A stretch of DNA of 64,000 bases from Pseudomonas fluorescens (GCF_000730425.1 NZ_CP008896.1:3472001-3536000), one strand, 5' to 3'; positions 37,701 through 46,771 are shown, counted from the first letter of the stretch. Notes: a model not told the origin generated them from the letters alone. A program made the numbers and translations.

Positions 37701-38251
37701 GCCGCCAGCAGTTGCCGGGCCTTGGCCTTCAACACCTCAAGGTCCAGCAGCGGCACATGCATTTGCTTGGCCTGCTCATCCCAATGACGCATGCGCAGGC
37801 TCACCGCGCACAGCGGGTCCTGCTCGAACGCCCGGGCCTCGGCGGCCGTCATCACCCCGCCCTGGTAATTCAGGGTGCGGCGGCTGGCTTCGCTCAGGCG
37901 TGCGTAATAGCCCGGCTGGCTGAACGTCAGATAGCGCTTGGCTTGTACGTGATACTCCACCAGTTTCGCCAGACGCTCGCTGAACCCGGCCCGACGCAGG
38001 TAATCGGCGCCCAGGCGTTCGTGGCTGACCACGCCGTAGCCGCCCATGTTCGCGCCACCCTGGCCACAGATATGCCCGATATCGTGGAAGAACGCCGCCA
38101 GCACCACTTCATCGTCGAAGCCTTCGGCCATGGCCAACTGCGCGGCCTGGGACATATGTTCGATCTGCGACACCGGTTCGCCGATGTAATCGGCGGCGCC
38201 GTGCTGTTCATACAAAGCAAAGACCTCGGCGACGACTTGCTCAGCCTGCAT
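37697..38251 (-). CDS. PhnZ-like HD-domain oxygenase of a phosphonate cluster
   Basis: A 184-residue HD-domain protein of the group found in phosphonate operons. It carries H32, H56-D57 (FFHDIGH), H77 (SHERLGADYL), H100 (VEYHVQAKRYL) and D157 (RHWDEQA), the ligand set of a mixed-valent diiron HD oxygenase, plus Y22 and E25 (DYIGEPVSQIEH), K104 and MGGYGV as in PhnZ. PhnZ cleaves (R)-1-hydroxy-2-aminoethylphosphonate to glycine and phosphate. The start at 38251 shares one base with the upstream stop (TGATG), so it is coupled to the FAD enzyme. The usual PhnY partner is not adjacent. The PhnZ comparison is from memory. Confidence 0.78.
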   Translation of the reverse strand: MQAEQVVAEVFALYEQHGAADYIGEPVSQIEHMSQAAQLAMAEGFDDEVVLAAFFHDIGHICGQGGANMGGYGVVSHERLGADYLRRAGFSERLAKLVEYHVQAKRYLTFSQPGYYARLSEASRRTLNYQGGVMTAAEARAFEQDPLCAVSLRMRHWDEQAKQMHVPLLDLEVLKAKARQLLAA

Positions 38252-39384
38252 CACGCCTCTCCCCACAGTTCAGTGATATTGCCCTCGGCCATCGCCGGCC
38301 CCACGCTCATGCCCACGCCTGTGTGCATCAAGGCCACGCTGACACCATCGGCGGCGCGCAGGAACGAAAACGGCCCCGGCCCCCGGGAACCATAGACGCC
38401 TTGCCAGCGTTCCACGACCTGAATCTGGCAGCCCAGGGTCTGTTCGGCCAGTTCGATCATCCAGTTGTCCACCTGCTCGGCATTGAACGGTGATGGATCG
38501 CTGCCGTAATGGTGGGAATCGCCGATGATCAACTCGCCATGGGGTGTCGGGCTGATCAGCAGGTGGATGCCATGCTCATGCAGGTGCGGCGTGTCGCGCA
38601 GGATCTGCGCCTGCACGGGCGCCGCTTGCGGCAAGTCGGCGAAGGCGCCGTAGTGCACGCAACTCAGGCCGGTCAGCAGGGCATGTTGCAGGTTCAAGTC
38701 GACCTTGGGCCGCGCGCGCAACATCTGCAATTGGCAGATTTGCGGGTTGAGTCCGGCGATCTGCTCGGCCAGCAGGGTCTGGTAGTCGTGGCCGGAGCAG
38801 ACAATGATCTGCTGGCCACGAAAGCTGCCGGCGGTGGTGTGCAGTTGGCCGGGCTCGATGTCGCGCACCAGGGTGGAGAAGTGGAACTCCACCTTGAGTT
38901 CGCGGCACAGGTATTGGATCAGTGCCGGCAGGGCTTCGCGCGAATACAGTTGTTGATCGTCCAGGCCATGCAGCGCGGCGCGGTGATGACGGAACTGACC
39001 GCCGTACAGGTCGTGCAGGGCCGCCCCTTGCAGCAGGTTGACGCGGTAGCCGTACTCCTTGGCGCGACCGGCACAAAAGGCGTGCAGCAGATGCTCTTCG
39101 GCCTCGGTACGAGCAAACAGATAGGAGCCATTGCGCTTGAGTTGCAGGTTCGCCAGGTGTGCCCACTGGCCCCAGATCTCCCGGCTTTGCCGGGCCAGGT
39201 CGAGCATCTGCCCGGGCGGTTGGCCGGTGACCAGCGCCTGGCCGAAATTGCGCACCGACGCGCCCAGGGGCGTGGCCGTGCGCTCGAAGACCTTGACCTT
39301 GAGGCCGCGCCTGGCGGCAGCATAGGCATGGGACAGGCCGAGGATGCCGGCGCCGATGATCAGTAGGTCGGTGTGGTGTGTCAT
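38251..39384 (-). CDS. FAD-dependent oxidoreductase of a phosphonate cluster
   Basis: A 377-residue DAO-fold flavoenzyme with the FAD motif LLIIGAGILGLSHAYAAARR (residues 5-24) and ASVRNFGQALVTGQPPGQM after it. It belongs to the family of FAD oxidoreductases found repeatedly next to aminoethylphosphonate genes (TIGR03364-type); members are reported to oxidise 2-aminoethylphosphonate or its N-methyl derivative to phosphonoacetaldehyde. The ATG at 39384 is chosen because it starts the FAD domain; the open frame extends to 39597 through a REP. It is coupled to the HD oxygenase gene. Confidence 0.82.
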   Translation of the reverse strand: MTHHTDLLIIGAGILGLSHAYAAARRGLKVKVFERTATPLGASVRNFGQALVTGQPPGQMLDLARQSREIWGQWAHLANLQLKRNGSYLFARTEAEEHLLHAFCAGRAKEYGYRVNLLQGAALHDLYGGQFRHHRAALHGLDDQQLYSREALPALIQYLCRELKVEFHFSTLVRDIEPGQLHTTAGSFRGQQIIVCSGHDYQTLLAEQIAGLNPQICQLQMLRARPKVDLNLQHALLTGLSCVHYGAFADLPQAAPVQAQILRDTPHLHEHGIHLLISPTPHGELIIGDSHHYGSDPSPFNAEQVDNWMIELAEQTLGCQIQVVERWQGVYGSRGPGPFSFLRAADGVSVALMHTGVGMSVGPAMAEGNITELWGEA

Positions 39385-39410
39385 TAAGTGATGTCCTGAA
39401 TGGGAGGCCG

Positions 39411-39489
39411 CCATCGCAGGCAAGCCAGCTCCCACCTGTTGAATGGTGAACACCTTCAAATGTGGGAGCTGGCTTGCCTGCGATGAGGC
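39411..39489. repeat. REP pair, GTGGGAGCTGGCTTGCCTGCGAT family
   Basis: CATCGCAGGCAAGCCAGCTC faces GTGGGAGCTGGCTTGCCTGC. It separates the ABC transporter genes from the two phosphonate enzymes and may attenuate or punctuate the operon here. Confidence 0.9.
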
Positions 39490-39508
39490 CATCAGCCCCA
39501 ACGAATAT

Positions 39509-40534
39509 TTACTGGCCCGCCACCTTCTCCGACTTGCCGTCATAGCGCTTGCGCCATTCAGCCAGGATGTTGTCGCGGTTTTTCGAGGCCCAGGCAAAGT
39601 CGTTCTTGATCAGGCGCTGCTCGTAGTCCGCCGGCAGTTCGGTCTGTGGCTTGGCGATACCCGGCTGGGCCAGGACCGCGAAGTTTTCCTTGTACAGCTC
39701 CATCGCTGCGGGGCTGGCGGAGAAGTCGGCGAGTTTCTGTGCCGCTTCCTGGCGGGCCGTGCCCTTGATCACCGCAGTGGCTTCGATGTCCCAGCCCAGG
39801 CCTTCCTTGGGCAGGACGATATCCAGCGGCGCGCCCTGGCGCTTCAACTGCACCGCCGGGTATTCAAAGGAAATGCCGATCGGGAACTCCCCGGAAGCCG
39901 CCAACTTGCACGGTTTGGAACCGGAGTGCACGTACTGGCCGATGTTCTGGTGCAGGTCATCCATGTACTGCCAGCCCTGTTTCTCGCCAAAGGTCTGCAA
40001 CCAGGCGCTGACGTCAAGAAAGCCTGTGCCGGACGACGCCGGGTTCGGCATGACGATCTTGCCCTTGTACTCAGGCTTGGTCAGGTCCTGCCAGCTGATC
40101 GGCTTGCTCAGGCCCTGTTTTTCGGCCTCCACGGTGTTGAAGCAGATGGTCGCGGCCCACACGTCCATGCCGACCCAGGCGGGTGGGTTGGCCGCGTCGC
40201 GGTAGTTCTTGCCGATCTTGTCCAGATCCTTGGGTGCGTAGCTTTGCAGCATGCCCTGCTGATCGAGGATCGCCAGGCTGGAGGCCGCCAGGCCCCACAC
40301 CGCATCGGCCTGCGGGCGGGCTTTTTCCGCCAGCAGCTTGGCCGTGATGATCCCGGTGGAGTCACGCACCCACTTGATCTCGACGTCCGGGTTGGCCGCT
40401 TCAAAGGCTTTTTTGTAGGTCTTCAACTGTTCGGCTTCAAGGGCCGTGTACACGGTCAACTCGGTCTTGGCAGCAAAGGCATTCAGGCTGAACGCGGTGA
40501 GCACAGCAGCGGCGAGGGCCAGGGGCTTGAACAT
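39509..40534 (-). CDS. Aminoethylphosphonate-type ABC transporter, periplasmic binding protein
   Basis: A 341-residue Fbp-like (iron(III)/phosphonate) binding protein with a signal peptide MFKPLALAAAVLTAFSLNAF(A), cleaved before AKTELTVYTA. ELTVYTALEAEQLKTYKKA and ASSGTGFLDVSAWLQTF are typical of the putative 2-aminoethylphosphonate binding proteins (PhnS-like). The ATG at 40534 has AAGGAA upstream. It lies 26 bases after the permease gene. Substrate is inferred from family and neighbours; ferric iron binding is the main alternative. Confidence 0.82.
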   Translation of the reverse strand: MFKPLALAAAVLTAFSLNAFAAKTELTVYTALEAEQLKTYKKAFEAANPDVEIKWVRDSTGIITAKLLAEKARPQADAVWGLAASSLAILDQQGMLQSYAPKDLDKIGKNYRDAANPPAWVGMDVWAATICFNTVEAEKQGLSKPISWQDLTKPEYKGKIVMPNPASSGTGFLDVSAWLQTFGEKQGWQYMDDLHQNIGQYVHSGSKPCKLAASGEFPIGISFEYPAVQLKRQGAPLDIVLPKEGLGWDIEATAVIKGTARQEAAQKLADFSASPAAMELYKENFAVLAQPGIAKPQTELPADYEQRLIKNDFAWASKNRDNILAEWRKRYDGKSEKVAGQ

Positions 40535-40560
40535 GGTGCGTTTCCTTGTGTGGGGCAGCG

Positions 40561-42285
40561 TTATTGACCGGGCGCGGTTTGGCGCCAGGCCTGGGAGCGG
40601 CGCAACAAGCCGCGTGAGGCCCACGCCAGCAGCAGCGAGACGCCGGCCGACGTGAACAGAATCAGGGTCGACATGGCCGCGGCGCCGCCAACGTTGCCGG
40701 CATCGTCCATGTTCAACACAGCGACTGCGGCGAGGATGGTGTCGGGGCTGTAGAGAAAGATCGCCGCCGACACAGTGGTCATCGCAGAGACAAACAGATA
40801 GCGCAGGATGTCCAACAGTGCCGGCAGGCAGATCGGCACGGTGACCCGCAGATAGTGGCGGTACAGCGGCGCCTTGAGCGACAGCGCAGCGGCTTCGAAC
40901 TCGGCGTCGAGTTGGCGCAGGGCGGTCATGGCCGTCATCTGCGCAGTGGTCAAATAGTGAGCAATGGTGCACACCACCAGCAGCGTCATCGTCCCGTAGA
41001 GCACATGCAGCGGGTTGCCATTGAGGTTGAAAAAGAACACATAGCCCAGGCCCAGCACCAAGCCCGGCACCGCCATCGGCACGAAACTGAGCATGCGCAG
41101 TGCCAGGTTGAGGCCTTTTTGCCCCTTGGTCTTTTCCATCAGGTAAGCGCCGGTGAAGATCAGCACACTGCCGATCAACGCGGTGCACAGGGCCATGGTC
41201 AGGCTATTGCGATAGGCCAGCCAGCCACCGCCGGCGGTGTCGTTGAACTGGTAGTGATTGAGCGACAGCGACAGGTTGTACGGCCAGAACTTCACCAGCG
41301 ACGAATACACCGCCATGCCGAACACCAACAGCAGCACCGTGCAGATCAACAGCACAATCGCCAGGTAGCAGCCATCCCGCAGGCGTGACGGCGCCGGCTG
41401 GAACACCTGGGCGCGACCGCTCATGGAGTCGCCGTGACGCCGACGCAGCCAGGTATCGACCGCGAAACTCAGCAGTGCCGGCACCAGCAGCACCATGCCG
41501 ATCAACGCGCCGCGACCGAACTGCTGCTGGCCGACCACCGCCTTGTAGGCTTCCAGCGCCAGCACTTGATAGTCGCCGCCCACCACCACCGGCACGCCGA
41601 AGTCGGTGATGGTCAGGGTGAACACCAGGCAGAACGCCGCGAACACCGCCTGGCGTGTCGCCGGCCAAGTGATGCTGCGAAACGCCCGCGCCGGGCTGGC
41701 GCCCATGCTTGACGCCGCATCGAACAGGCGCGCATCCGCCAAAGACAGTGCCGACAGCAGGATCATCAGCGCATGGGGGAAGGTGTAGATCACCTCGCCA
41801 AGGACAATGCCCCAGAAGCCGTAGATGTTGTCTGACAGCAGGCCGCGCAACAGGCCCTGATTGCCGAACAGGTACACCAGGGCAATGCCCGGCAGCATCG
41901 ACGGCGCCATCAGCGGCAGCAATGACAGGCCACGCCAGAGGGTCTTGCCGGGGATCAGCGTGCGTTGCAGGGCGTAGGCAAACAGGTAGGCCAGGGGGAC
42001 GACGATGATCGCAACGCTTAAGGAAACCTTCAGGCTATTGCCCAGCAGCCAGCGGAAGTTGGCGCTGGTCAGCAGCTCACGCGCCGCCACCAGCCCGCCG
42101 CCCTGGCCGTCTTCGGCGCTGAAGCCGCGCCAGAAGATCGCCAGCAACGGCAGCAGCACGGCGACGCCCAGCAGCACCAGCAGCAGCAATTTGCCGCCCA
42201 GGACGAAGAGGCGGTCACCGATTTCGGCGCGCGAGGCCTGACGAGCCGCGCGCTGGGGTATCGGCAGAGTCATGTCAGCGGCCAT
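40561..42285 (-). CDS. Aminoethylphosphonate-type ABC transporter, fused permease
   Basis: A 574-residue inner-membrane protein containing two fused permease domains (each with a BPD-type EAA loop: DAASSMGASPARAFRSITWP and EAAALSLKAPLYRHYLRVT), about twelve helices, as in the ThiP/FbpB group. The ATG at 42285 lies 1 base beyond the TGA of the ATPase gene; a second ATG at 42273 would remove four residues. Forms the channel of the importer with the adjacent ATPase and binding protein. Confidence 0.85.
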   Translation of the reverse strand: MAADMTLPIPQRAARQASRAEIGDRLFVLGGKLLLLVLLGVAVLLPLLAIFWRGFSAEDGQGGGLVAARELLTSANFRWLLGNSLKVSLSVAIIVVPLAYLFAYALQRTLIPGKTLWRGLSLLPLMAPSMLPGIALVYLFGNQGLLRGLLSDNIYGFWGIVLGEVIYTFPHALMILLSALSLADARLFDAASSMGASPARAFRSITWPATRQAVFAAFCLVFTLTITDFGVPVVVGGDYQVLALEAYKAVVGQQQFGRGALIGMVLLVPALLSFAVDTWLRRRHGDSMSGRAQVFQPAPSRLRDGCYLAIVLLICTVLLLVFGMAVYSSLVKFWPYNLSLSLNHYQFNDTAGGGWLAYRNSLTMALCTALIGSVLIFTGAYLMEKTKGQKGLNLALRMLSFVPMAVPGLVLGLGYVFFFNLNGNPLHVLYGTMTLLVVCTIAHYLTTAQMTAMTALRQLDAEFEAAALSLKAPLYRHYLRVTVPICLPALLDILRYLFVSAMTTVSAAIFLYSPDTILAAVAVLNMDDAGNVGGAAAMSTLILFTSAGVSLLLAWASRGLLRRSQAWRQTAPGQ

Positions 42286-42286
42286 C

Positions 42287-43351
42287 TCAGGCAAACACCT
42301 GCAGGCTGCGCGGCGGCAGCGCCACCCAAATGTCCTGGGCCCCCAGGCGTGGCATGGCTTCCGGTGCCAGTTCAGCCAGCAGCGGGTGGCCGGGCAACTG
42401 GTCCAGTTCAAAGCTCATGCGGCAACGGTTACCGAGGAAGGTGATTTCACGCACCTTGGCCGGGAACAGGTTTTCCTCATGCACCGGCGGGTTGACGCTG
42501 ATCGCTTCCGGCCGGCAGAACAGGCGGCCCGACGCCGCCTTGCCACTGTCTTCGGCCAGGCGCACATTCATCCCGCCGACCTGGGCGTGGCTGGCGCTGT
42601 TGCGGCTGAACGGCAGCCAGTTGCCCTGGCCGACAAACTCGGCGACAAACGGCGTGGCCGGACGGTCGTAGATTTCCTGGGGGGTCGCGTATTGCTCCAC
42701 TTTGCCGTTGTTCATTACCGCAATGCGGTCGGCCATCAGCATGGCCTCGTCCTGATTGTGGGTGACCATCAGGGTGGTGATACCCAGGCGGCGCTGCAGT
42801 TGGCGCAGTTCGGTACACAGGTGCTCGCGCACCCGGGCGTCGAGGGCCGACATCGGCTCGTCCAGCAGCAATAGCGATGGGGCCGGCGCCAGGGCACGAG
42901 CCAGGGCGACCCGCTGCTGCTGGCCACCGGACAATTGGCCGGGATACTTCTTTTCGCTACCGCTCAGGCCCACCAGCTCCAACATCTGCGCCACGCGTTT
43001 GCGCACTTCATCGCGCCCGCTGCCGCTCAGGCCATAACCGATGTTGGCTTCGACGCTGAGGTTGGGAAACAGCGCGTAGGACTGGAACAGGATGCCGTAG
43101 TCCCGCGCCTGGGGCGCCAGTAGGGAAACATCGCGATCACCCAGGTACAACTCGCCACTGTCCTGGCGTTCCAGGCCGGCGATGCAGCGCAGCAGGGTGG
43201 TCTTGCCACAGCCCGAGGGGCCGAGCAGGCACACCAGTTCACCGGCGGCGACGTCCAGGGACACATGGTCCAGGGCAGTGAAGGCGCCGAAGCGCTTCTG
43301 GATACCACGCACCTTCATCGGCGCGCCGGGGTTGAGCTGGGCTGTGTTCAT
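42287..43351 (-). CDS. Aminoethylphosphonate-type ABC transporter, ATP-binding protein
   Basis: A 354-residue ABC ATPase with Walker A GPSGCGKTTLL, signature YPGQLSGGQQQRVALARAL (core LSGGQQQRV) and Walker B LLLDEPMSALD. The C-terminal 110 residues form a TOBE-like domain, as in spermidine, iron and sulfate importers. It is the first gene of the importer operon, which ends with the FAD and HD enzymes. Confidence 0.88.
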   Translation of the reverse strand: MNTAQLNPGAPMKVRGIQKRFGAFTALDHVSLDVAAGELVCLLGPSGCGKTTLLRCIAGLERQDSGELYLGDRDVSLLAPQARDYGILFQSYALFPNLSVEANIGYGLSGSGRDEVRKRVAQMLELVGLSGSEKKYPGQLSGGQQQRVALARALAPAPSLLLLDEPMSALDARVREHLCTELRQLQRRLGITTLMVTHNQDEAMLMADRIAVMNNGKVEQYATPQEIYDRPATPFVAEFVGQGNWLPFSRNSASHAQVGGMNVRLAEDSGKAASGRLFCRPEAISVNPPVHEENLFPAKVREITFLGNRCRMSFELDQLPGHPLLAELAPEAMPRLGAQDIWVALPPRSLQVFA

Positions 43352-43487
43352 GGTGGCACCTCATCAAACTGATGAAGGCCATGCTAGGGAGCAAATGCGT
43401 CCCTGTTGTGGCAGGAAGGCAAAAGCGGGTGATAGTGGTATTGGTGGATTTGGGTAAGACCATGGCCATGGGGTGTCTGGTCTGGCG

Positions 43488-43564
43488 CCATCGCAGGCAA
43501 GCCAGCTCCCACATTTGAATGTATTCACAGCCCCAAATGTGGGAGCTGGCTTGCCTGCGATGGC
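43488..43564. repeat. REP pair, GTGGGAGCTGGCTTGCCTGCGAT family
   Basis: CATCGCAGGCAAGCCAGCTC faces GTGGGAGCTGGCTTGCCTGC between the LysR gene and the ABC operon. It is nearly identical to the pair at 39411-39489, including the short ATTTGAA-type centre. Confidence 0.92.
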
Positions 43565-43586
43565 GATTTCAAAGCCACCAACGCCC

Positions 43587-44450
43587 TCAGAGCGGCGACA
43601 TTTCCTGTGCCAAGCCCAGAAACGCCGCCGGCAGCCGCGCCCCCTTGCGCTCCTTGAGGCAGTACAGATACTCGGGGATCTGCGGTGCATTCTCGATGGT
43701 CAGCACCCGCAATTGCGGATCATGGGGCACTTCCTGGCGGGCAATGATGCTGATGCCGATATTGCGCAGCACCGCCTCGCGAATCGACTCACGGCTGCCG
43801 ATCTCCAGCAGCGGGCCATAACTCACGCCGGCACCCTCGAGCATCTCCTCGGTCAGGCGCCGGGTGGTGGAGCCTGCTTCGCGCATCAACAGGGTATGCC
43901 CCGCCAGCGCACTGAGTGACACATGGTCCAGCACGGCCAACGGGTGATTGCGATGCACCGCCAGCACCAGCGGGTCGGTGCCCAGTACCCGGCGGATCAG
44001 GCGGGGATCCTCCAGCAGTTGCGAGGAGGCGGCGACGTCCACCCGGTAATCATCCAGTGCTTCAAGCACCTGCTGGGAGTTGCCGATTTCCACCGCCACT
44101 TCCACATGCGGCAAGCGTTCGCGAAAGGTTTTCACCAGGTCGAGGATGTAATAAGGCGCCGTCGCGGCGATCCGCAGCGTGCCCTGGACCTGGCCGCTGT
44201 TGCGCAGGAAAAACTCGATATCCGCTTCCTGCTGCAACAGCGCCTTGACCATCGGCAACAGCCGCGCGCCCTCGTCGCTGACGGTGAGACGGCGACCTCC
44301 GCGATAGAACAGCTCAACCGAGTACTGGCTTTCCAGATGGCGAATCTGGGTGGTCACCGTGGGTTGGCTCAGGCCGAGCTTTTTCGCCGCCTGGGTAATG
44401 CTGCCCAGGCGGGCGACCATGTAAAACGCCTTCAGCTCGGCACTCAGCAC
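43587..44450 (-). CDS. LysR-family regulator of aminoethylphosphonate catabolism type
   Basis: A 287-residue LysR protein with the N-terminal winged helix (LSAELKAFYMVARLGSITQA and AKKLGLSQPTVTTQIRHLE) and a periplasmic-binding-like effector domain. It starts with GTG only 16 bases after the cadA stop, so it may be carried on the cadA transcript. By family and position it should control the importer and FAD/HD genes downstream; it is transcribed in the same direction, not divergently as is usual for LysR genes. Confidence 0.82.
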   Translation of the reverse strand: MLSAELKAFYMVARLGSITQAAKKLGLSQPTVTTQIRHLESQYSVELFYRGGRRLTVSDEGARLLPMVKALLQQEADIEFFLRNSGQVQGTLRIAATAPYYILDLVKTFRERLPHVEVAVEIGNSQQVLEALDDYRVDVAASSQLLEDPRLIRRVLGTDPLVLAVHRNHPLAVLDHVSLSALAGHTLLMREAGSTTRRLTEEMLEGAGVSYGPLLEIGSRESIREAVLRNIGISIIARQEVPHDPQLRVLTIENAPQIPEYLYCLKERKGARLPAAFLGLAQEMSPL

Positions 44451-44466
44451 ACCACCCTCTCATCGA

Positions 44467-46740
44467 CTATTTGCGCAACAGGCGCAGACCATTGAACACC
44501 ACCAGCAGGCTGACGCCCATGTCGGCGAACACCGCCATCCACATGGTGGCCATGCCCAGGAAGGTGACCGCAAGGAAGATAGCCTTGATCACCAGCGCCA
44601 GGGCGATGTTCTGCTTGAGGATACTCGACGTTTGTCGCGACAAACGTATGAATGCCGGAATCTTGCGCAAATCATCGTCCATCAGTGCCACGTCGGCGGT
44701 CTCGATCGCCGTGTCGGTACCGGCGGCAGCCATGGCAAAGCCAATTTCGGCACGGGCCAGGGCCGGGGCGTCGTTGATGCCGTCGCCAACCATGCCGACC
44801 CGGTGGTTTTTGCCGTACAGATCCTCGATGGCCTTGAGCTTGTCGGTGGGCAGCAGGTCGCCCTGTGCCTGGTCAATACCCACCTGGGCGGCAATCGCCT
44901 GGGCGGTGTGGGTGTTGTCGCCGGTAAGCATCAGGGTCTTGATGCCCAGGTCGTGCAATTGCTCGATGGCTTCGCGGCTACTGTCCTTGACCGTATCGGC
45001 CACAGCGAACAGCGCCAACGGGCCGGACTTGTCGAGCAGCAGCACCACCGACTTGCCTTGTTTTTCCAGGGCGAAGAGTTTTTCTTCAAGGGCTGGCGAG
45101 CACAGACCCAGTTCTTCTACCAGGCGATGGTTGCCCAGGTGGTAGACCTCGCCGTTGATCTCGCCACGTACTCCGCGCCCAGCCAGAGCCTCGAAGTTAT
45201 CCACAGCGAGTAGCGCCAGGTTTTTATCCACAGCCGCGTTGGCTATGGCCAGCGACACCGGGTGGTCGGAGCGCCCGGCCAGGCTCGCGGCCAGGACCGG
45301 GGCGTTGTCTTGGGCGGACAACGCCAGGTAGTCGGTCTGCACCGGCTTGCCATGGGTGATGGTGCCGGTCTTGTCCAGGGCCAGGTAGTCCAGTTTGTAG
45401 CCGGCCTCCAGGTACACGCCGCCTTTGATCAGGATGCCCTTGCGCGCGGCCGCGGCCAGGCCACTGACGATGGTCACCGGGGTGGAAATCACCAGGGCGC
45501 ATGGGCAGGCGACCACCAACAGCACTAGGGCGCGGTAGATCCAGTCGAACCACACCCCGCCCATGAACAGCGGCGGGATAAGGGCCACGCCCAAGGCAAA
45601 CAGGAAGACTGCCGGGGTGTAGATTTTCGAGAAACTGTCGACAAAGCGCTGGGTTGGCGCCCGTGAGCCCTGGGCTTGTTCTACCGCATGGATGATGCGC
45701 GCCAGGGTGGAGTTGTTGGCAGCGGCAGTCACCCGGTACTCCAGGGAGCCGGCCTGGTTGATGGTACCGGCGAAGACTTTATCGCCGACGGTCTTCTCGA
45801 TCGGCAGGCTTTCCCCGGTGATCGGCGCCTGGTCGATGGTGGATTGGCCGGCAGTGACTTCGCCGTCCAGGCCAATGCGCTCGCCGGGACGCACCCGCAC
45901 GATGGCGCCCAGTTCAATGATTTTGACCTCTTGTTCGACCCAGCTACCGTCAGCCTGGCGCACCGTGGCCCGTTCCGGGGTCATCTGCATCAGGCCACTG
46001 ATGGCGTTGCGCGCACGGTCCAGGGACTTGGCCTCGATCAACTCGGCCACGGTAAACAGGAACATCACCATTGCCGCTTCCGGCCACTGCCCGATCAGGA
46101 CCGCGCCGGTCACGGCGATACTCATCAGCGCGTTGATGTTCAGGTTGCGGTTTTTCAGGGCAATCCAGCCCTTTTTATAGGTCGTGAGGCCGCCACTGAG
46201 GATCGACACCAGCGCCACCAGGGCCACCACCCAGGTCGGTGCGGCACTGGTGAAGTGGATCACTTCCGCCGCCAGGGCGCCCACGCCGGACAGGGCTAGC
46301 GGCCACCAGTGCTTCTTGACCGGGGGGGCTGCGGCAGGCACACCCTCCTCGATCGGGTCGGCCTGCATGCCCAGGGATTTGATGGCCTCGATGATCGGCG
46401 CGGTATTCGGCAAGTCGTGGGTCACACCGAGGATGCGGTTGATCAGGTTGAATTCCAGTTGCTGCACACCGGCCAGCTTGCCCAGCTTGTTCTGGATCAG
46501 CGTTTGCTCGGTGGGGCAGTCCATGGCTTCGATGCGAAAGGTACTCAGGCGCGCGTTGGCGCTGGGTGCCTCGGTCAACGTCACCAGGGACGGCGCCGCC
46601 GCGCCAGAACAGCAGGAGTCGCCATGGTCGTGCTTGGGCACGGGCGTTAGCTTTTGCGCGTGGCTGTGGCCGTGGTTGTGATCGTGATCGTGATCGTGAT
46701 CGTGATCATGCTTGTGCGGGGTATGCAGGGAATCGCTCAT
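44467..46740 (-). CDS. cadA: Cadmium/zinc-translocating P-type ATPase
   Basis: A 757-residue P1B-ATPase. The N-terminus is His-rich (HDHDHDHDHNHGHSH), followed by a metal-binding domain with MDCPTEQTL. The transmembrane CPC is in VACPCALVIS, the phosphorylated Asp in LDKTGTITHGKP, and GDGINDAPALARAEIG is the hinge motif. CPC plus the MDCPTE domain indicate Zn2+/Cd2+/Pb2+ specificity. The ATG at 46740 is used, since upstream codons fall in the regulatory region. It diverges from cadR across 85 bases. Confidence 0.94.
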   Translation of the reverse strand: MSDSLHTPHKHDHDHDHDHDHNHGHSHAQKLTPVPKHDHGDSCCSGAAAPSLVTLTEAPSANARLSTFRIEAMDCPTEQTLIQNKLGKLAGVQQLEFNLINRILGVTHDLPNTAPIIEAIKSLGMQADPIEEGVPAAAPPVKKHWWPLALSGVGALAAEVIHFTSAAPTWVVALVALVSILSGGLTTYKKGWIALKNRNLNINALMSIAVTGAVLIGQWPEAAMVMFLFTVAELIEAKSLDRARNAISGLMQMTPERATVRQADGSWVEQEVKIIELGAIVRVRPGERIGLDGEVTAGQSTIDQAPITGESLPIEKTVGDKVFAGTINQAGSLEYRVTAAANNSTLARIIHAVEQAQGSRAPTQRFVDSFSKIYTPAVFLFALGVALIPPLFMGGVWFDWIYRALVLLVVACPCALVISTPVTIVSGLAAAARKGILIKGGVYLEAGYKLDYLALDKTGTITHGKPVQTDYLALSAQDNAPVLAASLAGRSDHPVSLAIANAAVDKNLALLAVDNFEALAGRGVRGEINGEVYHLGNHRLVEELGLCSPALEEKLFALEKQGKSVVLLLDKSGPLALFAVADTVKDSSREAIEQLHDLGIKTLMLTGDNTHTAQAIAAQVGIDQAQGDLLPTDKLKAIEDLYGKNHRVGMVGDGINDAPALARAEIGFAMAAAGTDTAIETADVALMDDDLRKIPAFIRLSRQTSSILKQNIALALVIKAIFLAVTFLGMATMWMAVFADMGVSLLVVFNGLRLLRK
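46673..46711. repeat. Hexanucleotide repeat in the cadA His-rich tail
   Basis: A GATCGT unit is repeated about five times in tandem on the + strand (the last as GATCAT), encoding alternating His-Asp in CadA. Such a tract can change length by slippage without breaking the frame. Confidence 0.85.
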
Positions 46741-46771
46741 TATGTCGCGTCCGTGAAGGTGCCTGTTGCCA

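Noticed and set aside
37697..44450. Phosphonate block considered as a recently acquired island
   Set aside because: Codon use and GC look like the neighbours, there is no tRNA, integrase or direct repeat at the edges, and REPs of the host families lie within it.
46673..46711. Tandem repeat considered as a CRISPR or satellite
   Set aside because: It is in frame in cadA and encodes a His-Asp tract common in metal ATPases; there are no spacers.
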